Assembly (NCBI GenBank): GCA_020881915.1 | Contig: JAJFPB010000007.1 | Span: 124,001 to 188,000 of the forward strand | Origin: Paramyrothecium sp. XJ0827 | Taxonomy: Eukaryota > Ascomycota > Sordariomycetes > Hypocreales > Stachybotryaceae | DNA length: 64,000 nt | Direction: 5' to 3' | Shown here: positions 22,540-35,900 of the stretch, one piece after another | Layout: every line of letters begins with the position of its first letter | Numbering within the stretch: the first letter of the stretch is position 1 | Program-made: the position numbers and the translations under genes | The notes under the pieces: model-generated | What the model was told of the DNA's origin: nothing | Database searches by the model: none | Seen by the model: only the letters and a program-made list of their open reading frames with translations

Positions 22540-23852
22540 TTACTTGTCAGAGATGATGAGCTCGACTTGGGTTGTCTTCCTAATACCCTGGTCTTCCATC
22601 GGTCGATCAGACAGTATTTCTTCTTTCGAATCACCTGAGAACGAGCCCTTGTACACCTGGGCGTGGTTGCTGTCGCTCATATCCCGCAGATCGATATCGC
22701 CATTCACCTGCCTCTGTGTTGGCATGCTGCCGTTGTTGGTTTTGATCCAGCCAGACTTCTTGTGGTCTTGCCCGTATGTGTGCCCACCATAGTTGGGTGT
22801 TCTCGATCCACCTCCGAATCGAGTAGATATCAAAGGCCAAATTCCCGGTGCAGAGGCGGTGACGATGGCGAGGTTGACCTCGATAGCGCTGAAAGTAAAG
22901 GTAATAGATGTAGCATCGTCGGGGTTGCTGCTGTGGAATGTTTGATAGAGGAAGTAGAGCCGAATGCAGCTAAAAGCCGTGGTACTGTTTGCAGACAATT
23001 AGCCCCTCTCCAACACGCTTTTCATGCTTCCACCCAATAGAGTTGTAGGAAAGGTCATTGTTCGGGAGTACTCACAGTATACCAAAGCCGAAGACGACCA
23101 TCAAGCCCCACTTCTTCCTTTTACTCATGTTCAAGCCCGCCAGGATATAGAGAGGTAGTGCGATGCACACGATATCTGTGATGATGGTGATGATACTCGT
23201 CGCGATGGTAAATGCCCAAGTATCGACACATCGACCGTCGAGAAGGCCGTTCCAGTTCTTTGCGAAAGGAATGCACTGGAACACCACGACTGTGAACATG
23301 GCAATCATTTGAAGCGTGTTGAAGGCGACGATGCCCCAGGTGAGATGGCGAATCCCTCGTACTACGCCAGAGAAACGAAGCAGAAACATCAGGACAGACA
23401 ACTTGGTAAGGGCCAGGATGGGGTTGTAGACGACTCCCATCGCGTAGCCCCATTTGAACGCTGTCTCAAAGTCTCGAACGAGTGGGACATCTTTCGCCGG
23501 AAGTCCAATGAACATGTATCGGATGCCTAGAGACATGAAGTCAGTAAGCTCGTTCCTACGAGGCATCTTAACACTTTGAGACGCTGAGAGAAACTTACAG
23601 AAGATACAGGTGACGCAAAAGGCTATGCTGAGGACCGTTGCAACGCAAATAAGCGCATCGTCTGTGAATACCAGTATGTTAGTGGTAGTATCACACGGAC
23701 GAAATAACAGGCGTACCGGAGCCGAGAGTCTTTGTCTTCTGCCTGGAATAGATCCTCAGTGCGGTAAGGGTGATCGCCATCATACAGAAGATGAGCTCGA
23801 TGGCGATCGCCCCCTTCTGGGCCCCATTCGTGGGGAGATCGTAGACGGACAT
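22540..23852 (-). CDS. Pth11-like integral membrane protein (fungal rhodopsin domain)
   Basis: A seven-helix membrane protein of the fungal rhodopsin-like/Pth11 group, whose best known member senses surfaces during infection in Magnaporthe. Exons 23852-23717, 23661-23599, 23526-23076 and 22984-22540. Introns are 55, 72 and 91 nt; each junction keeps phase (for example LGS|DDALIC). Seven hydrophobic segments run from IELIFCMMAITLTALR to the helix with AIEVNLAIVTASAPGIWPL. Typical features are a Cys pair around CIPFAKNWNGLLDGRC and the FSAIEVNLAI...PLI signature. The cytosolic tail of about 100 residues is polar. There is no CFEM domain at the N-terminus. The ligand is unknown. Confidence 0.85.
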
Positions 23853-26173
23853 GCTTCCCCAGCTCTGCAGGGCTTAGCAATGTTGAGAAGTTGGTAGATT
23901 CAAGGCAGCAAAAGGCTGGTTCACCAAAAGATGGGCGGCCCAAGACGTTAGCTACATAATATGGACTCGGGGTGGTTTTTCAAAAGGGGAGCAGACAAGT
24001 TTCCATAGCCCATGGCCAGTGGTCGAGTGATCATCGCCTCTAACAAATGTGCTTCCGTGTGCAGAAAACTCCGGGGACTAGGATGTTGTGTGTGTGACTG
24101 ATGGAAACCGCTCAGGGGTCACTTGGTGCAGTGCGCGGAACGTCTTCGGCAAGAAGGACCTAATATGGGTAGCGTATAGAAACCTGCAGGTACCGGGGAG
24201 GGACCCTGAGCCATTGCTGCTACGTAGAATTTTGTCAGGGCTTGGCACGACTAACAAACCCTGGGACGAAAGAGGAGTATCGCGCTGGGTTGCCACACGC
24301 TGGATCCCAACCAGCCGGTAATAACGGTTTCCCAAAGGGCGGCTCCGCCGCTGGCTACCCTAACACGAAACGAAGGATTCTATGCCTATCCTTCAGGACA
24401 TGGGTATATATTCGTCACTTGTAGTCTTGTCAAGCCAGGTTCGGAAATTCCGACGATTCTGCTGCTTCGAAGGCGAATCCAAGTACGAATGGTGAATCGC
24501 CATCTGTGTGTCGAACATAGCAAACAGCTCTACAGATACTCTGCACAGACATAGATAGACCGTACTCCAGCATGTAACCACGTGGAGCTCGGGCTGATCT
24601 ACATCTCACGATGCCTTGCAACACAATCAGTGCTCGGTACGCGTCAAATCATCCGCGGTACTTGCGCAGCACTATGATTTGAACTTATGTAGGTCCACGA
24701 AAGCATCCATCGACTACCGGCAAACCCATTCAGCTATCCTGGCATTCCAGCGTCCGAAAGCGCCACACAAATTACTACTGCCAGTGACTGGGGACTTCAT
24801 GGATCCACTATCATGTACGGAGTACGCATAAGTGAACCATGCATGCCTTCCTAGGAGTGGAGGAGCACCATCTTGTACTCTCTCCACTTTGCTACTTGAC
24901 TAAATTCCGGTCCTCGGTACTTGCTATTGCTCGAATATCACTCGAACATCTAAGTATCGATGGCTTATAGCCGTCTTATCCCCATACAAAGCTTGATAAT
25001 TAGTCGGTTACATATCATCCATGCTGATCTGCTCCGATACAGCCCATGTGCCATTTACATGCACCGTACCCTAATTCCATTCTAGTACAGATATCCCTTT
25101 AAAGTTCTCAAAGCCCTCTTCTAAACATCAATAGTAAATCGTTCATATTGGCGGGCCAATCACCACAGTGAGATGTCTTGCCTGGTGATTCCAAGGGCGT
25201 GGTTCTGTGCTCCAACTCAGCACGGTACCGTATTTTATGTTAGCTGCACCCGGCAGCCTGAAACTGTTACGCGACACCCGATGGCTAATATAAATGCCAG
25301 TCTTTTTATCCTTATGAGGAGTCTGCCCCATACCTGTTTATCTGACGCCCTCGGAATTCGCTTCCATGGCTCGGGTCTATCATATTCTCCGGGCAGCTAA
25401 GCAAGGATGACAGTGGAGTCTCTCTGGATAGAACCCGCAATTGTTTGCGAGAGATTTTGAACAGAAATTGTTTGTAGGAATGCGTTAGTGGAGACTACTG
25501 TGCTATGTACTATATAGTGGAGGGGATTATGGAGAGTTATGGAGAACTATGGAGAGTTGTGGAGAGCTGTGGATAGCTGTGGAGGCATACTACTGTACAG
25601 GACGGCATGGAGTGCAATCCTTCGACTAGAACACCATCATGGCATGAGACAAAATTCGGGTCTTTTCTACCAGGTAGAGTTTTATGTCTATATTTCCATG
25701 GTCTCTAGATGCTTCGGTATCGGGCCAACTTTCAAGGGTCACAATATCACCGCTCCAAGATTACACATGATCACAAGCGGATGTAAACACTTAGGACGAG
25801 TGGGCTAATGGCCGGGAAAATGCGGCCTGCGGTTTGTGCTAAGGCCCATGGTGCGTGGTCCAACGCTGTCGACATATCCCCTGCGAAGGAAGATTGCCAC
25901 CCCCGGAAAGGGGTGCTCAGCTGCGTCGCTAGCGACAATGAATTGCTAAGCCTCGCCAACACTCCACCACGGCGAACTGATTAGCATGGTGGATACGTGT
26001 GAAGAGCGATTGCTTGGCTCTGGGAAGCCCACGGAGCCGCTTGGGTATGGAACCGAAGAACAAAAGCTCATATAACATCGTTGTCCGTGTCCATGCTCCT
26101 ATGTGTGGTACGTTCGGGATCATCCTGCTCATTCGTTCTTTCCAAAGATTTTCCCTTCGTTTAACCAGGCAGG
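23853..26173. other. 2.3-kb spacer
   Basis: Contains a 10-bp minisatellite (25527-25586, listed separately). Otherwise only short frames without domains. Confidence 0.4.
25527..25586. repeat. 10-bp minisatellite, six units
   Basis: Six tandem 10-mers of consensus YTRTGGAGAG, with the last two diverged. The unit drifts from TTATGGAGAG through TTGTGGAGAG to CTGTGGATAG. Confidence 0.85.
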
Positions 26174-28493
26174 ATGCATCGTCAGGGGCTCTACGCGGGT
26201 CTCTCGCTTGCGGCTGCAGCCACGTCGCTTGCGTCTGCCGAGGGTGTGTCTAGTGCATTTCCCGGTAAGAAAAACGTGGCAACCGGCATGAGCGGCATGG
26301 GGCATACATGCTCCTATCCACACGTGATAATCGTACTGTGCTGACACGCCCTATGACCTTCAGTGAACGAACCCGTGGCAGAACAGGTTGCGGCCAACTC
26401 GGCGGCATCAGGCGTTGACTATTTCGGCTTCGAAGCAGAACAACTCACTGACGATGTTATCTCGAACTTGTCGACTTCTATTCAAAACATCACCAACGCG
26501 GATATCTTCAGCTTCGGTGACTCGGACGGCGAGGCCTTGCAAAGACGCACCTTCTCCTCGTGCAAGCTCCACCCAAGCGATCGCCTATGGCCATCTAAGA
26601 TTATCTGGAAGCTGTTCAACCTCGTGCTGGGTGGCAGGCTGATTGAAGCCGTCCCGCTCTCGGCCGTTTGCTATCCAGATTGGCCTCAGTATGACGAAGC
26701 CAAATGTGCAGTGGTGACAGCGAACTGGAATGACCCTTCATACCTGTATGTCCTTTAATCTTCCCTCACAACCGCTGACCTAGCTAAATCGAAAAAGAGC
26801 ATCTGACCCCACTGCAATTGACTGGCCTGTCAACGAAGGTGTTACCTGTATCCCGCCGGCCTTCGCTAGGCCCAATGCAACTTGTACCGGTGGCGGCATG
26901 CCTGCGTACGTTGTCAACGTTACAAATGGTAAGTTAAGGACCCATCTCTTATCTCATGTTGCTTTTGCCGGCTCTGGAAAGATTCTTCCGGGTTAGCCAA
27001 ACCACAGACTGTCTCTTGCATCTGGCTGACTATACGACATAGTTGCCCAGATCCAACTCGCAGTGAACTTTGCCCGCAACCTTAACCTGCGTCTCAACAT
27101 CAAGAACAGCGGACATGACTTCAATGCCAAGTCCACTGGTGGCGGATCCCTCTCCATCTGGACGCACTATTTGAGGGATATCCAATACCTCGGCGACCGT
27201 AACAAGTATGGTGGTCCTGCTTTCAAGATTGGCTCTGGTGTGAGCACCGAGCAACTGTTCAAGGCGGCTGAGGCCCGTGGGCTGCAGGTCGTCGGAGGCC
27301 TTGCCCGGGTAAGTTCACAACTCCCTTTTCCTTTCACCACAACATGTGGCCGGAAAAACGCGCTGCCGAAAGCATAGACTAATGACGGGATTTAGACTGT
27401 CGGTATTGCCGGTGGCTTCTTCCTGGGCGGTGGCAACTCTCCCTTGATGCCGAAGTACGGCATGGGTGCTGACCAGGTCCTCGCCATGGAAGTTGTTCTT
27501 CCAGATGGAAGATTTGTCTCTGTTGACGAGAAGTCCAACCCAGACCTGTTCTTCGCGTTGCGTGGTGCCGGTCCATCCACCTACGGTATCGTTACATCCG
27601 TCGTGTACCGCGCATGGCCCAAGACCCCAATCACCCGCCTGACGTACACCTTCTCGAGAGGAAACGCCACAGCCGATGCTTTCTGGAAAGCCATGGATTC
27701 CTTCCATGCTCTGGCCCCTGCATGGACCGAGGCTGGAATCTTCACTTACTGGTCCGTTGCCTGCACCAACACAATCGACTGCACTCTGTCAATGGCTCCC
27801 CAGATCGCCCCTGATTTGAGCATTGAGGAACTCCAGGCCATCAACGCACCCCACTTCAGAGCCCTTCACTGCCTTGGAATCACTGTCGAAAACCTCAACT
27901 ACACCACATTTGATGGTTATCTTGCCGCTTACGAAGATACCTGGACACCCGAAACCAACACTGCCGGATTCTGGTTCTTCCATACCACCTCCCGTATCTT
28001 CCCCGAGGAGAACTGGAAGGACGCCAAGAAGCTTGCTGCCCAGAATGCCGTGCTGCGGGACACCGCCGAGGCCGGCGGCATGGTCACAATTTACTACGTC
28101 AAGCCCCCTGTTAACCCAGCCTTGAACCAGACCAACGCTGTTCTCCCAGCATGGCGCAAGGGACTCGCATTTGCCATGTCCAATGTTGTCTATGGTCCGG
28201 ACTTCACCGGCGAGCAGATTGCCGAGGCCAACAAGGCGGCGGTCGAGGCTCTGCAGCCGTGGCGCGACGTGAGCCCCGGCTCTGGCACCTACCTCAACGA
28301 ATGCGACATCAATGAGCCCAACTTCCAGCAGGCCCTTTACGGTGACAACTACGCCTACCTGTACAAACTGAAGAAGAAGTACGACCCTTGGGGTCTCTTG
28401 TACGCTGCTCAAGCTGTAGGTTCTGAGGACTGGTACGTGACGGACCAGATTGAGTACTACCCAACCCAGAACGGCCGATTGTGCCGTGCTTAA
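26174..28493 (+). CDS. Secreted FAD-linked oxidase, berberine-bridge-like (AA7 type)
   Basis: A flavoprotein oxidase with an N-terminal FAD-binding type 4 (PCMH) domain and a C-terminal BBE segment. Such enzymes oxidise sugars, alcohols or secondary metabolites and release H2O2. Five exons: 26174-26264, 26364-26745, 26798-26928, 27043-27308 and 27396-28493. Introns are 99, 52, 114 and 87 nt, all preserving frame. A signal peptide (GLSLAAAATSLASA) implies secretion. The FAD site shows IKNSGHDFNAKS (His for 8-alpha attachment) and FLGGGNSPLMPKYGMGADQ. The BBE segment includes YGDNYAYLYKLKKKYDP. The second flavin-linking Cys of doubly tethered members was not found. About 655 residues. No biosynthetic neighbours, so an oligosaccharide-oxidase role beside the CAZymes is possible but unproven. 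Confidence 0.88.
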
Positions 28494-29193
28494 TGTGCGG
28501 TAGGAGACTTAGCAGAACATTATATTTAATATTTTTAAGAATAATAAACCAAGCGTTGCCTACTATGGCCTAATTAGAGGTGTTATACTTGCTGTACAGA
28601 ACTCTGCCATACAACACCGCGTAACCGTCACAACATCAGATAGTCTCTACCAACCTCATTCAGCCCATGATCCGCGCTGGTGTTTTGAGGGGAAATGGAC
28701 TCCTGGATGAGATCCGCTTATCACTGTGAGCTAGATATCTAGAATGTTCCCGTTGATGAAGCAGCGACTCGGTTTTTCGCCGAATTGATGCATTAACTTG
28801 TTCAATCCTGATTCAAATCACACAACAAGCCTTTCCACTTCAGAGTCTGTTTCGGCAAAGACAGCCCATTCATCGACCCTGCTATGTATTCGAAGTGAGA
28901 TTACTGCCACATAAGTCACACACATCCAGCATTCCTGTGAGATTGTCAACAGGAGTGGCACGTCTCCCAATGAGTCTACTCTGTACCCTATACCGGCGAT
29001 TTTCTTAGGTGGGGCCGTGGAGTAGCCGAGGTACGTACCTCACCCTGCCATGCTGCTTACTAAAACACCCCCAGCCTCCATCTTTCCAATGAGGTCACTG
29101 GTGGGTAATACTCCGTGGTAGGGGCTCAAGCTAAGCTCCCCGTCGATCTTACTCTGTACACCTCGTCACCATCCTCCTACTGGAGCTTTCAGC
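28494..29193. other. Spacer, no recognised gene
   Basis: 700 bp between two plus-strand genes. It probably holds the terminator of the oxidase (AATAAT/AATAAA-like tract near 28540) and the promoter of the metalloprotease. Confidence 0.35.
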
Positions 29194-31597
29194 ATGAAAC
29201 CCAACATGGAGAAGAACGCGGCCGCAGTGCCGCTGCAGCCATATATCCAGCCTGTTCCTGGAACACGTTCAATTCGCCGCCGCGTACTCACAGCGGCCAT
29301 TGGCGCTGCCGCCCTGGGATATTGGGGCCTCGCGAGCATACGTTATCCCAGGCTACCGGAAGCGGCCCAGCCAGCCACGACGGCCCAGCACGACGTCTGC
29401 CTGACCCCAGCCTGTGTCCACGCCGCTTCCGAAATCCTCTACAACCTCTCGCCAGACTACCAGAGCCTCGACCCATGCACCGACTTCGAGGAGCTTGTCT
29501 GCGGGGGCTGGCGCGATCGCCATGACCTGCGCCCGGACCAGGGTGATGCCTTTACCGGGACTATCATGGTGGAGAACTCGCAATTACTGCTCCGGCATAT
29601 ACTCGAGGCGCCTTACCCGGGAAAAGCCATGGTACGGCGCTGCCTGGATCTCGTAGTTGTCGCAGCTTCAGCTAATGAGTGGTGCATAGGCCGGGGTTGA
29701 CCGGGAGAATTTCGACAAGCTGAAATCCGCTTACGACGCCTGCCTCGATGAGAACGCGATCAAAGAATCTGGGTTGGCTCCACTGAAACAAGTCTTGGAT
29801 GAGCTTAGCCAAAGGTGGGCCAAGGGGTCAGCTCAGGCTGACTCGATCAAAGATGCTACCCTTTTCCTCGCCCGCCACGGCATCAATCCGTTCATCGCAC
29901 CCGGCACGGGGGCAGACGACCGCGATCCAGACACCGTCGTGGTGTCCATCTCGCCGCCTTGGTCGTTCGGGCTTCCTTCCAAAGAGCGTTACGACGACGA
30001 CAAAGTGCTGGACACATACCGCAGCGTGGCTGTCGACGTGCTTCACCGCATCTTCCCGGACGAAGAAGAGCAGAAGTTCGAGAGGGTAATTGCTCTGGAG
30101 AAAAGGCTTGCGGCCGCCTCCCCGAGCACGGAGGAACGCGAGGATGTCACGGTCTGCCCCGAATATAAATTACCTGAAGTAGTCTCATCTGCTTACTTGC
30201 ATGCTTCTAGAAAACATACAATCCCATGGACCTCGACGAGGCGGCAGCGCTGGCCCCTGAGGTTGGACTCGATCATCTTATCAGCGACCTTGCGCCATCC
30301 GACACCAACGTCAAGCGCGTCATAGTAACGTCGCCTAGCTACCTCAAGGCTCTCTCGGGTATCATTTCGGATGCCAATGAGGATGTTGTTCAAGCCTATT
30401 TCGCTTGGAAGGTCATTCAATCATTTGCCTCCTCCATTGAGTCAGACGAGCTCAAACCCTACAAACGCTTCAGGAACCAGTTGGCAGGCAAGGTGAGACA
30501 ATATTCACAGAAATCTCGCGGACTGATAAGCTGAGGCCGCATAGGACCCCGACTCGACACCCGAACGCTGGCGCGTATGCGTCAGCCACGTTGACGATGG
30601 GCTCAGCTGGCTGCTGAGTCGCTTCTACGTCGAGAAAGCATTCTCGGCAGAGGCCAAGAAGTTTGGCGACACCATCATTAATGACATCAAGCTGGAGTTC
30701 GTCAAGAAACTGAAGGCTACGAAGTGGATGGACAAGGAGACGACGGGGAGGGCCATCAGCAAGGTGCATAATATCATCCAGAAGATTGGGTACCCTACCG
30801 CTAGTCCCGACATCACCAACGCAACGGAGCTTCACGACTACTACGCAACAGTCAATGTGTCGTCATCCGACTTCTTCGCCAACCAGCTCTCGTTGCGGAC
30901 TTTTGAAGTTGCCCGTGAGTGGGCTGCGCTCGGGAAGCCAGTCGACCGTGATCAATGGGACATGTCCGTGCCCACTGTCAACGCATATTACAATCCGCCG
31001 GGCAACGAAATCGTTTTCCCTGCCGGTATCATGCAGTTCCCTGTCTTCGATGTCCAAGTCCCCGCCTATGTCTCGTATGGCGCGTTCGGGTCCGTTGCGG
31101 GCCACGAGCTCAGCCATGCTTTCGACTCGACCGGCCGGCATTATGATGAGAACGGGAACCAGACGGAATGGTGGACAGACGGCACCGTCAAAGCTTTCGA
31201 GAAGCGCACCCAGTGTTTCGTCAACCAGTACGCTAACTACACGGTCGAGGGGCCCGACGGAAAGCCCCTCCATGTGAACGGACGGCTGACGCTGGGCGAA
31301 AACATTGCCGACGCGGGGGGCCTGTCCGCTGGGTTCCAGGCCTGGCAGCGCCGCGCAAGGGAGACGCCGAACGATCATCTTCCCGGGCTCGAGTTCTTTT
31401 CGCAAGAGCAGCTTTTCTTCGTCTCGTACGCCAACTGGTGGTGCGGCAAGTCGAGGAAGGACGCGGCAATTGGTAGAATTTACACTGACCCTCACGCGCC
31501 CAAGTGGGCACGCATCCTTGGCACTATGGCAAATAGCCGGGAATTCCGCGAGTCGTTCCAGTGTAAGGTCAAGAAGCCGACGTGTGAACTGTGGTGA
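29194..31597 (+). CDS. M13 family zinc metalloprotease (neprilysin/endothelin-converting-enzyme-like)
   Basis: A type II membrane or secreted zinc endopeptidase that cuts small peptides. Exons 29194-29631, 29690-30151, 30211-30492 and 30545-31597. Introns are 58, 59 and 52 nt; the second uses an atypical GTCTGC donor. The N-terminus has basic residues (RSIRRR) before a hydrophobic anchor. The M13_N domain starts around LDPCTDFEELVCGGW. The M13 catalytic domain has NAYYNPPGNEIVFPAGI (substrate binding), VAGHELSHAFD (HExxH zinc site), GENIADAGG (third ligand Glu; Asn of the usual ENIADNGG is Ala) and the family C-terminus CELW. About 744 residues, complete. Confidence 0.92.
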
Positions 31598-32911
31598 GGC
31601 GAATAAGGTATGTGTAAGACTACAGACAGATGTAACACGCTTTAAATTGTGTACTTGCTACTATGGTATAATTACCGGCTTGCTATTCCCTTTTGTGTTT
31701 GGCTGTATCACAACTTCCAATGACGTACTTCTCCTCGAGAATTAACAAAATTCCACTATCCTATACCCAAAGCTCAGATCCATTCGTTAATGGTGTTCCT
31801 TTCCGTAAAAGCGATATTCATACCTTAAGTATCATGTACTGAATATATCGTAGAGCACACGAAAGTACTCTTTAGAATTTTTTTTTAGGTTTGCTCTCTA
31901 CAGTAATTGTGCGCTGACATCCGCAACGTTTGAGTTAGACTTCTGGTCGACAGTTATTTTCTAATGTACCCATGTTCCTTAGGAACGATTTAGACAAGGT
32001 ACATTAGGCGAATTAGATAGCGAAGGTATTCCACGGTTTCGTGTACCGTGCATGGCTTAGTGGATGATTCGCAAGAGCTCCGGATAGAAATCTCGAGACG
32101 ATGACTCCATCTTGTCTTCAACATTATCGGGATCATGAGGATTCCAGCAAACCCTACCGTACCCTCGCTTGCCGTTTCTCGTCACGTTATGTTAAATCCC
32201 CTTCAGAGACTCAATCAAAGGAAATGACCGGTTCTAGACCACAGTTTAGTTACCTTCGTTACATATTGCTACATTGCCAACAACACCCTTCTGTGCCCAT
32301 TGCCTTGGACAAACATATTCTAAACAGCCTCGGAAGACGATTTACTAATTTTTTCAACATCTCTAGGGTGATGCAAAAAGGCTATAAGCAATTCGCGGAC
32401 AGGATACCGGGCCTTGGCACGAGTAAAGGTGTGCCGCTCGTCCTCCAAGATATTTCGATGAGCTCAAGAGTCATCCCCCGGATAATTTCGTGGATTCAAT
32501 TAGTCGGCATGTTTTCATCGAGCACAAGTGAATCGGAGGACCGGACGCGCCATTGGTGCATGCATTATTGAATGGCGAGGTTTGCCAAACTACGCGCCGG
32601 ACTTTTTGGTATCCTTAACTATAACCTGGCACTGGCGTTTCCGCCCTATCACTTGTGGTCCAAGTTTCGTGTTGATGGCAGATTGGGAAGAGGAACTGCC
32701 TTAAATACCTCCTCTCAAGAATATTGATTACAGACAGCGATTACTACTTCGACACAATTCATCGCCGTTGTCTTCATGTATGCTAATAGGCAGTTGCGAG
32801 CGGCAGTGTTACCCGGGCCACTACTTAATACGTAAGAAAAAGCGTTTAGTCTATAAAACTTGAAATGGATAAAGCGGAGTCTCTACAGAAGCACCCATCC
32901 GAACACTCTGC
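31598..32911. other. Spacer, no recognised gene
   Basis: A 156-codon plus frame (32101-32571) lacks any recognisable domain or splice context. Probably non-coding. Confidence 0.35.
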
Positions 32912-35900
32912 TTATTTCAGATCATCAGTAAGACCAAAGTCAGCGCAGAGGTATTTCGGCTTGTTCCCCTCACACAGCCGAGGGTTGCTATGATAACACC
33001 CATTGGCATATTGGCACTTGGTACCAGGCCAAAGCTTGCCAGCCTGGCCATCCTGACCAGCAAAATCACCAGCGAGCCAGATGGAACCCTTTTGAATGTA
33101 GCTGTAGTTGCCTTTGAGCACAGGCATGGCAAAGAAGCAAGCAGGTGGATCGCCGTTCGCCCACAATGAATTCTCCTTAGGAGTTGCTTTTCCAATCTTA
33201 CCGCCGTTGCTCTCCCAGCACTCGACCGCGTTTTGAAGAACGGCAAGCTTGTTCATGCCCCACAACGACCAAATATCCTCGATGTCCTTGGAACCGCCAA
33301 GAGTATTATCCGTCTCCTTGGGGTACCAGGCAAGGACATCGAGGCAACGTCCCTTGCTTGCGTCCCATGCGTTATTGGGATTGTTGCATTTAGGGTATGG
33401 CGGATCATCTCGGACAACAACATAGAGTCCACTGCCAATGTCCTTGCTTGCCAAAACAAGCAGCAACAATCATCCTGATATGCTCAAATCCTGCTTCTGC
33501 AGCATCGGAGACGACGCCAAAGAATGTATCGGTGGCTTCCACAGCTTCGTTGCTGCCACCACTGTGAGAACATTAGCATCCGGTCGTTCCATAAATAGAC
33601 CAGTACTCACGTGCTCCCTGTTGTCGAGGACAGCAAATAGGCAAGACCACTAATGCCTGCAAGAGGCCCTCCTACAGCAGGAACAGTTGTTCCGGCAGCA
33701 CTCAGGATGCTGAAGGCTGCACCCATAATGGAGCCTATATCGAGCTGGGATTGGGGCCCACCACTGTCGATGTCCAAAATTTGCCTCGTTCTGCCAACCT
33801 GGCCCAAGGTGATGGCAACGTTCTGATCGAACCGGAGGGCCATGTTTGACATGAATGAGTGGAAAGCAGCCATAGATTCGAAGAGATAGTACAAACCGCC
33901 CAGGCCCATATCATTGTACTCCTCTGGGAAACGTTAGTCTTATGGTATTATGATACGAAGCAGGGAATGACTTGCTGCAACTTGGCTCAGGGGTGCAAGG
34001 TGAGCCAGGCTCTTGGCAAGAGAACCTTGAGTGCTGGCGCTCGGGGAATAATTGTCGGTAAAGGTTCTGTGCCCAGTTGGAATGATCCTTTTGCGAGTTG
34101 ATATACTCGTCGGCCCATTGCTTAGCGCCAGTGTCGTACCAGAACTTGCCCATGTCCGCGATGTTGTCGTAGGACATGCCGGTCCTGCAGTTTGGCAGCT
34201 TCTTGTTGTAGAGCTCGTCGGGAATCTTTCCAATGCCATCTTCGGAGGGAAGAGAAGGTACATCACCCCCGTTGCCACCACCGGTGCCACTAATGGACCT
34301 GTTAGACTCCAAAAGATTGATCAAGGTCAAGACTTAATACTTACGTTCCGCTCTCACTGCCTTGGAAATTGATGCTCCAGATCATGGTGCCCCCGAAACA
34401 CTGACAATCGGCCAAAGCCTTCTTGGCGGCAAACGTTTCTTCGTCTGTTTGATGTAAGGAAGACGAAGTTAAAAGTCAGATGAAGAGGCAAACTAACCTT
34501 CGTAGCCAATCCACTGCTCATCCCATGTAATTTGCTTCATCATGGACTCCTTGTGGTATGTTGACTTATAGCCCTTATTCTTGATAAGGTTCTTAATCTC
34601 TCCAAGAGACATGACATCATCAGAGTCAGTGCACTCACCCTCCTTGCTAGGGCCAACAAAAGAGCAGAGAAGGGAGTTGCAGTTCTTATCAGCAAGAGTA
34701 TAACCACGATCATATAGAGCAAGACCAAAGTTAATCTTCTTTGGATCAAGACCGGCAAACCACAGAGGCACAGTATTATTGGCGATTTCCCGGATATCAG
34801 CCTGGCCACGGGCGAGCTTGCCGAGAGTCTCAACATCCTCATCCCAGTAGCCATGGAGATCTAAAGATTGTAAGTATTTTTTCAAGAAGATAGAACGATG
34901 GATTCTTACCGTATGTCATGAACCCGAAAAAGTCAACATGAGGCTCCATAGCCTTAGCGTCAAACCATCGGAGATACCAGTAATCAGGAGCAAAAGTTAC
35001 GATGATACCATACTTGCTGCCATAGGCAGCGCACATCTCGCGGAGTAGCATCGAAAAGTTTCTAGTATCAGAAAGCTTTCGACCCCCTCGCTTAGGCTCA
35101 CCCGGGTATTCCCAGTCGAGATCAACGCCTGTGAATCCATACTCATCCATGTAGTCCCGTCAAGAAGCGGTAAAGGCTGCGCGGTTCTCCTTAGTCGATA
35201 CCATGTCACTCCATGTTGTACGCATCGCCGTATCCTCATTACTAAAATCGAAGCCGCCAATAGCAATCCAAGTCTTAAGATTACTATTCTTAGATAGCCC
35301 AGTAAACTCTCGCATTTGGGAGGGTCATCACCGTGGGCTGGGACGACCTTGAAAGAAACTGGGTCGATAAAGGCGAAGGAGCAGAATAGATGAGTATAGC
35401 CGTCAGTGTCCAGTTGCTTGGGAGTCTTGGTATCACACTTTCGAGCTCGTACATTCCAAGACTGGTAATATCTAACTGTTCGCCCATTGGTGCTTCCGCC
35501 GCCCTTGACACACGATGGAGATGAGGCAATCTGGCAAGACCAGTAGCCAGCCTGGCAAGGGAGAGTGTTGTGGATGGGATCAGCGTTATGGCAAAAGACC
35601 TCTGTTGTCCCGCACCAGCCTGAAGTTGAACAGCAAAGGTTCATACCGCAAGGCATGTCGGCATTTTCGCTATGCTCACCACACATGGCGGTGGCATCAC
35701 ATTGAGATTGACATCCCTCCCCGCAATAGTCTGGGCCATATCCACAGATCGAGTCAGGGCCGCAACAACTATAAAATGATTAAGAATGCTGTTTGAGTTG
35801 GACAAATGCTAACTCACCTTCCATCGATGCAGGGACCGTCCTTGCCAGTACAAAGGACCACGCTTCTCGAGAGAACGAGTGCTCAGGCGCCTGAGAGTAT

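Noticed and set aside
32101..32571. 156-codon plus-strand ORF
   Set aside because: Composition and lack of motifs suggest a chance open frame in spacer DNA.
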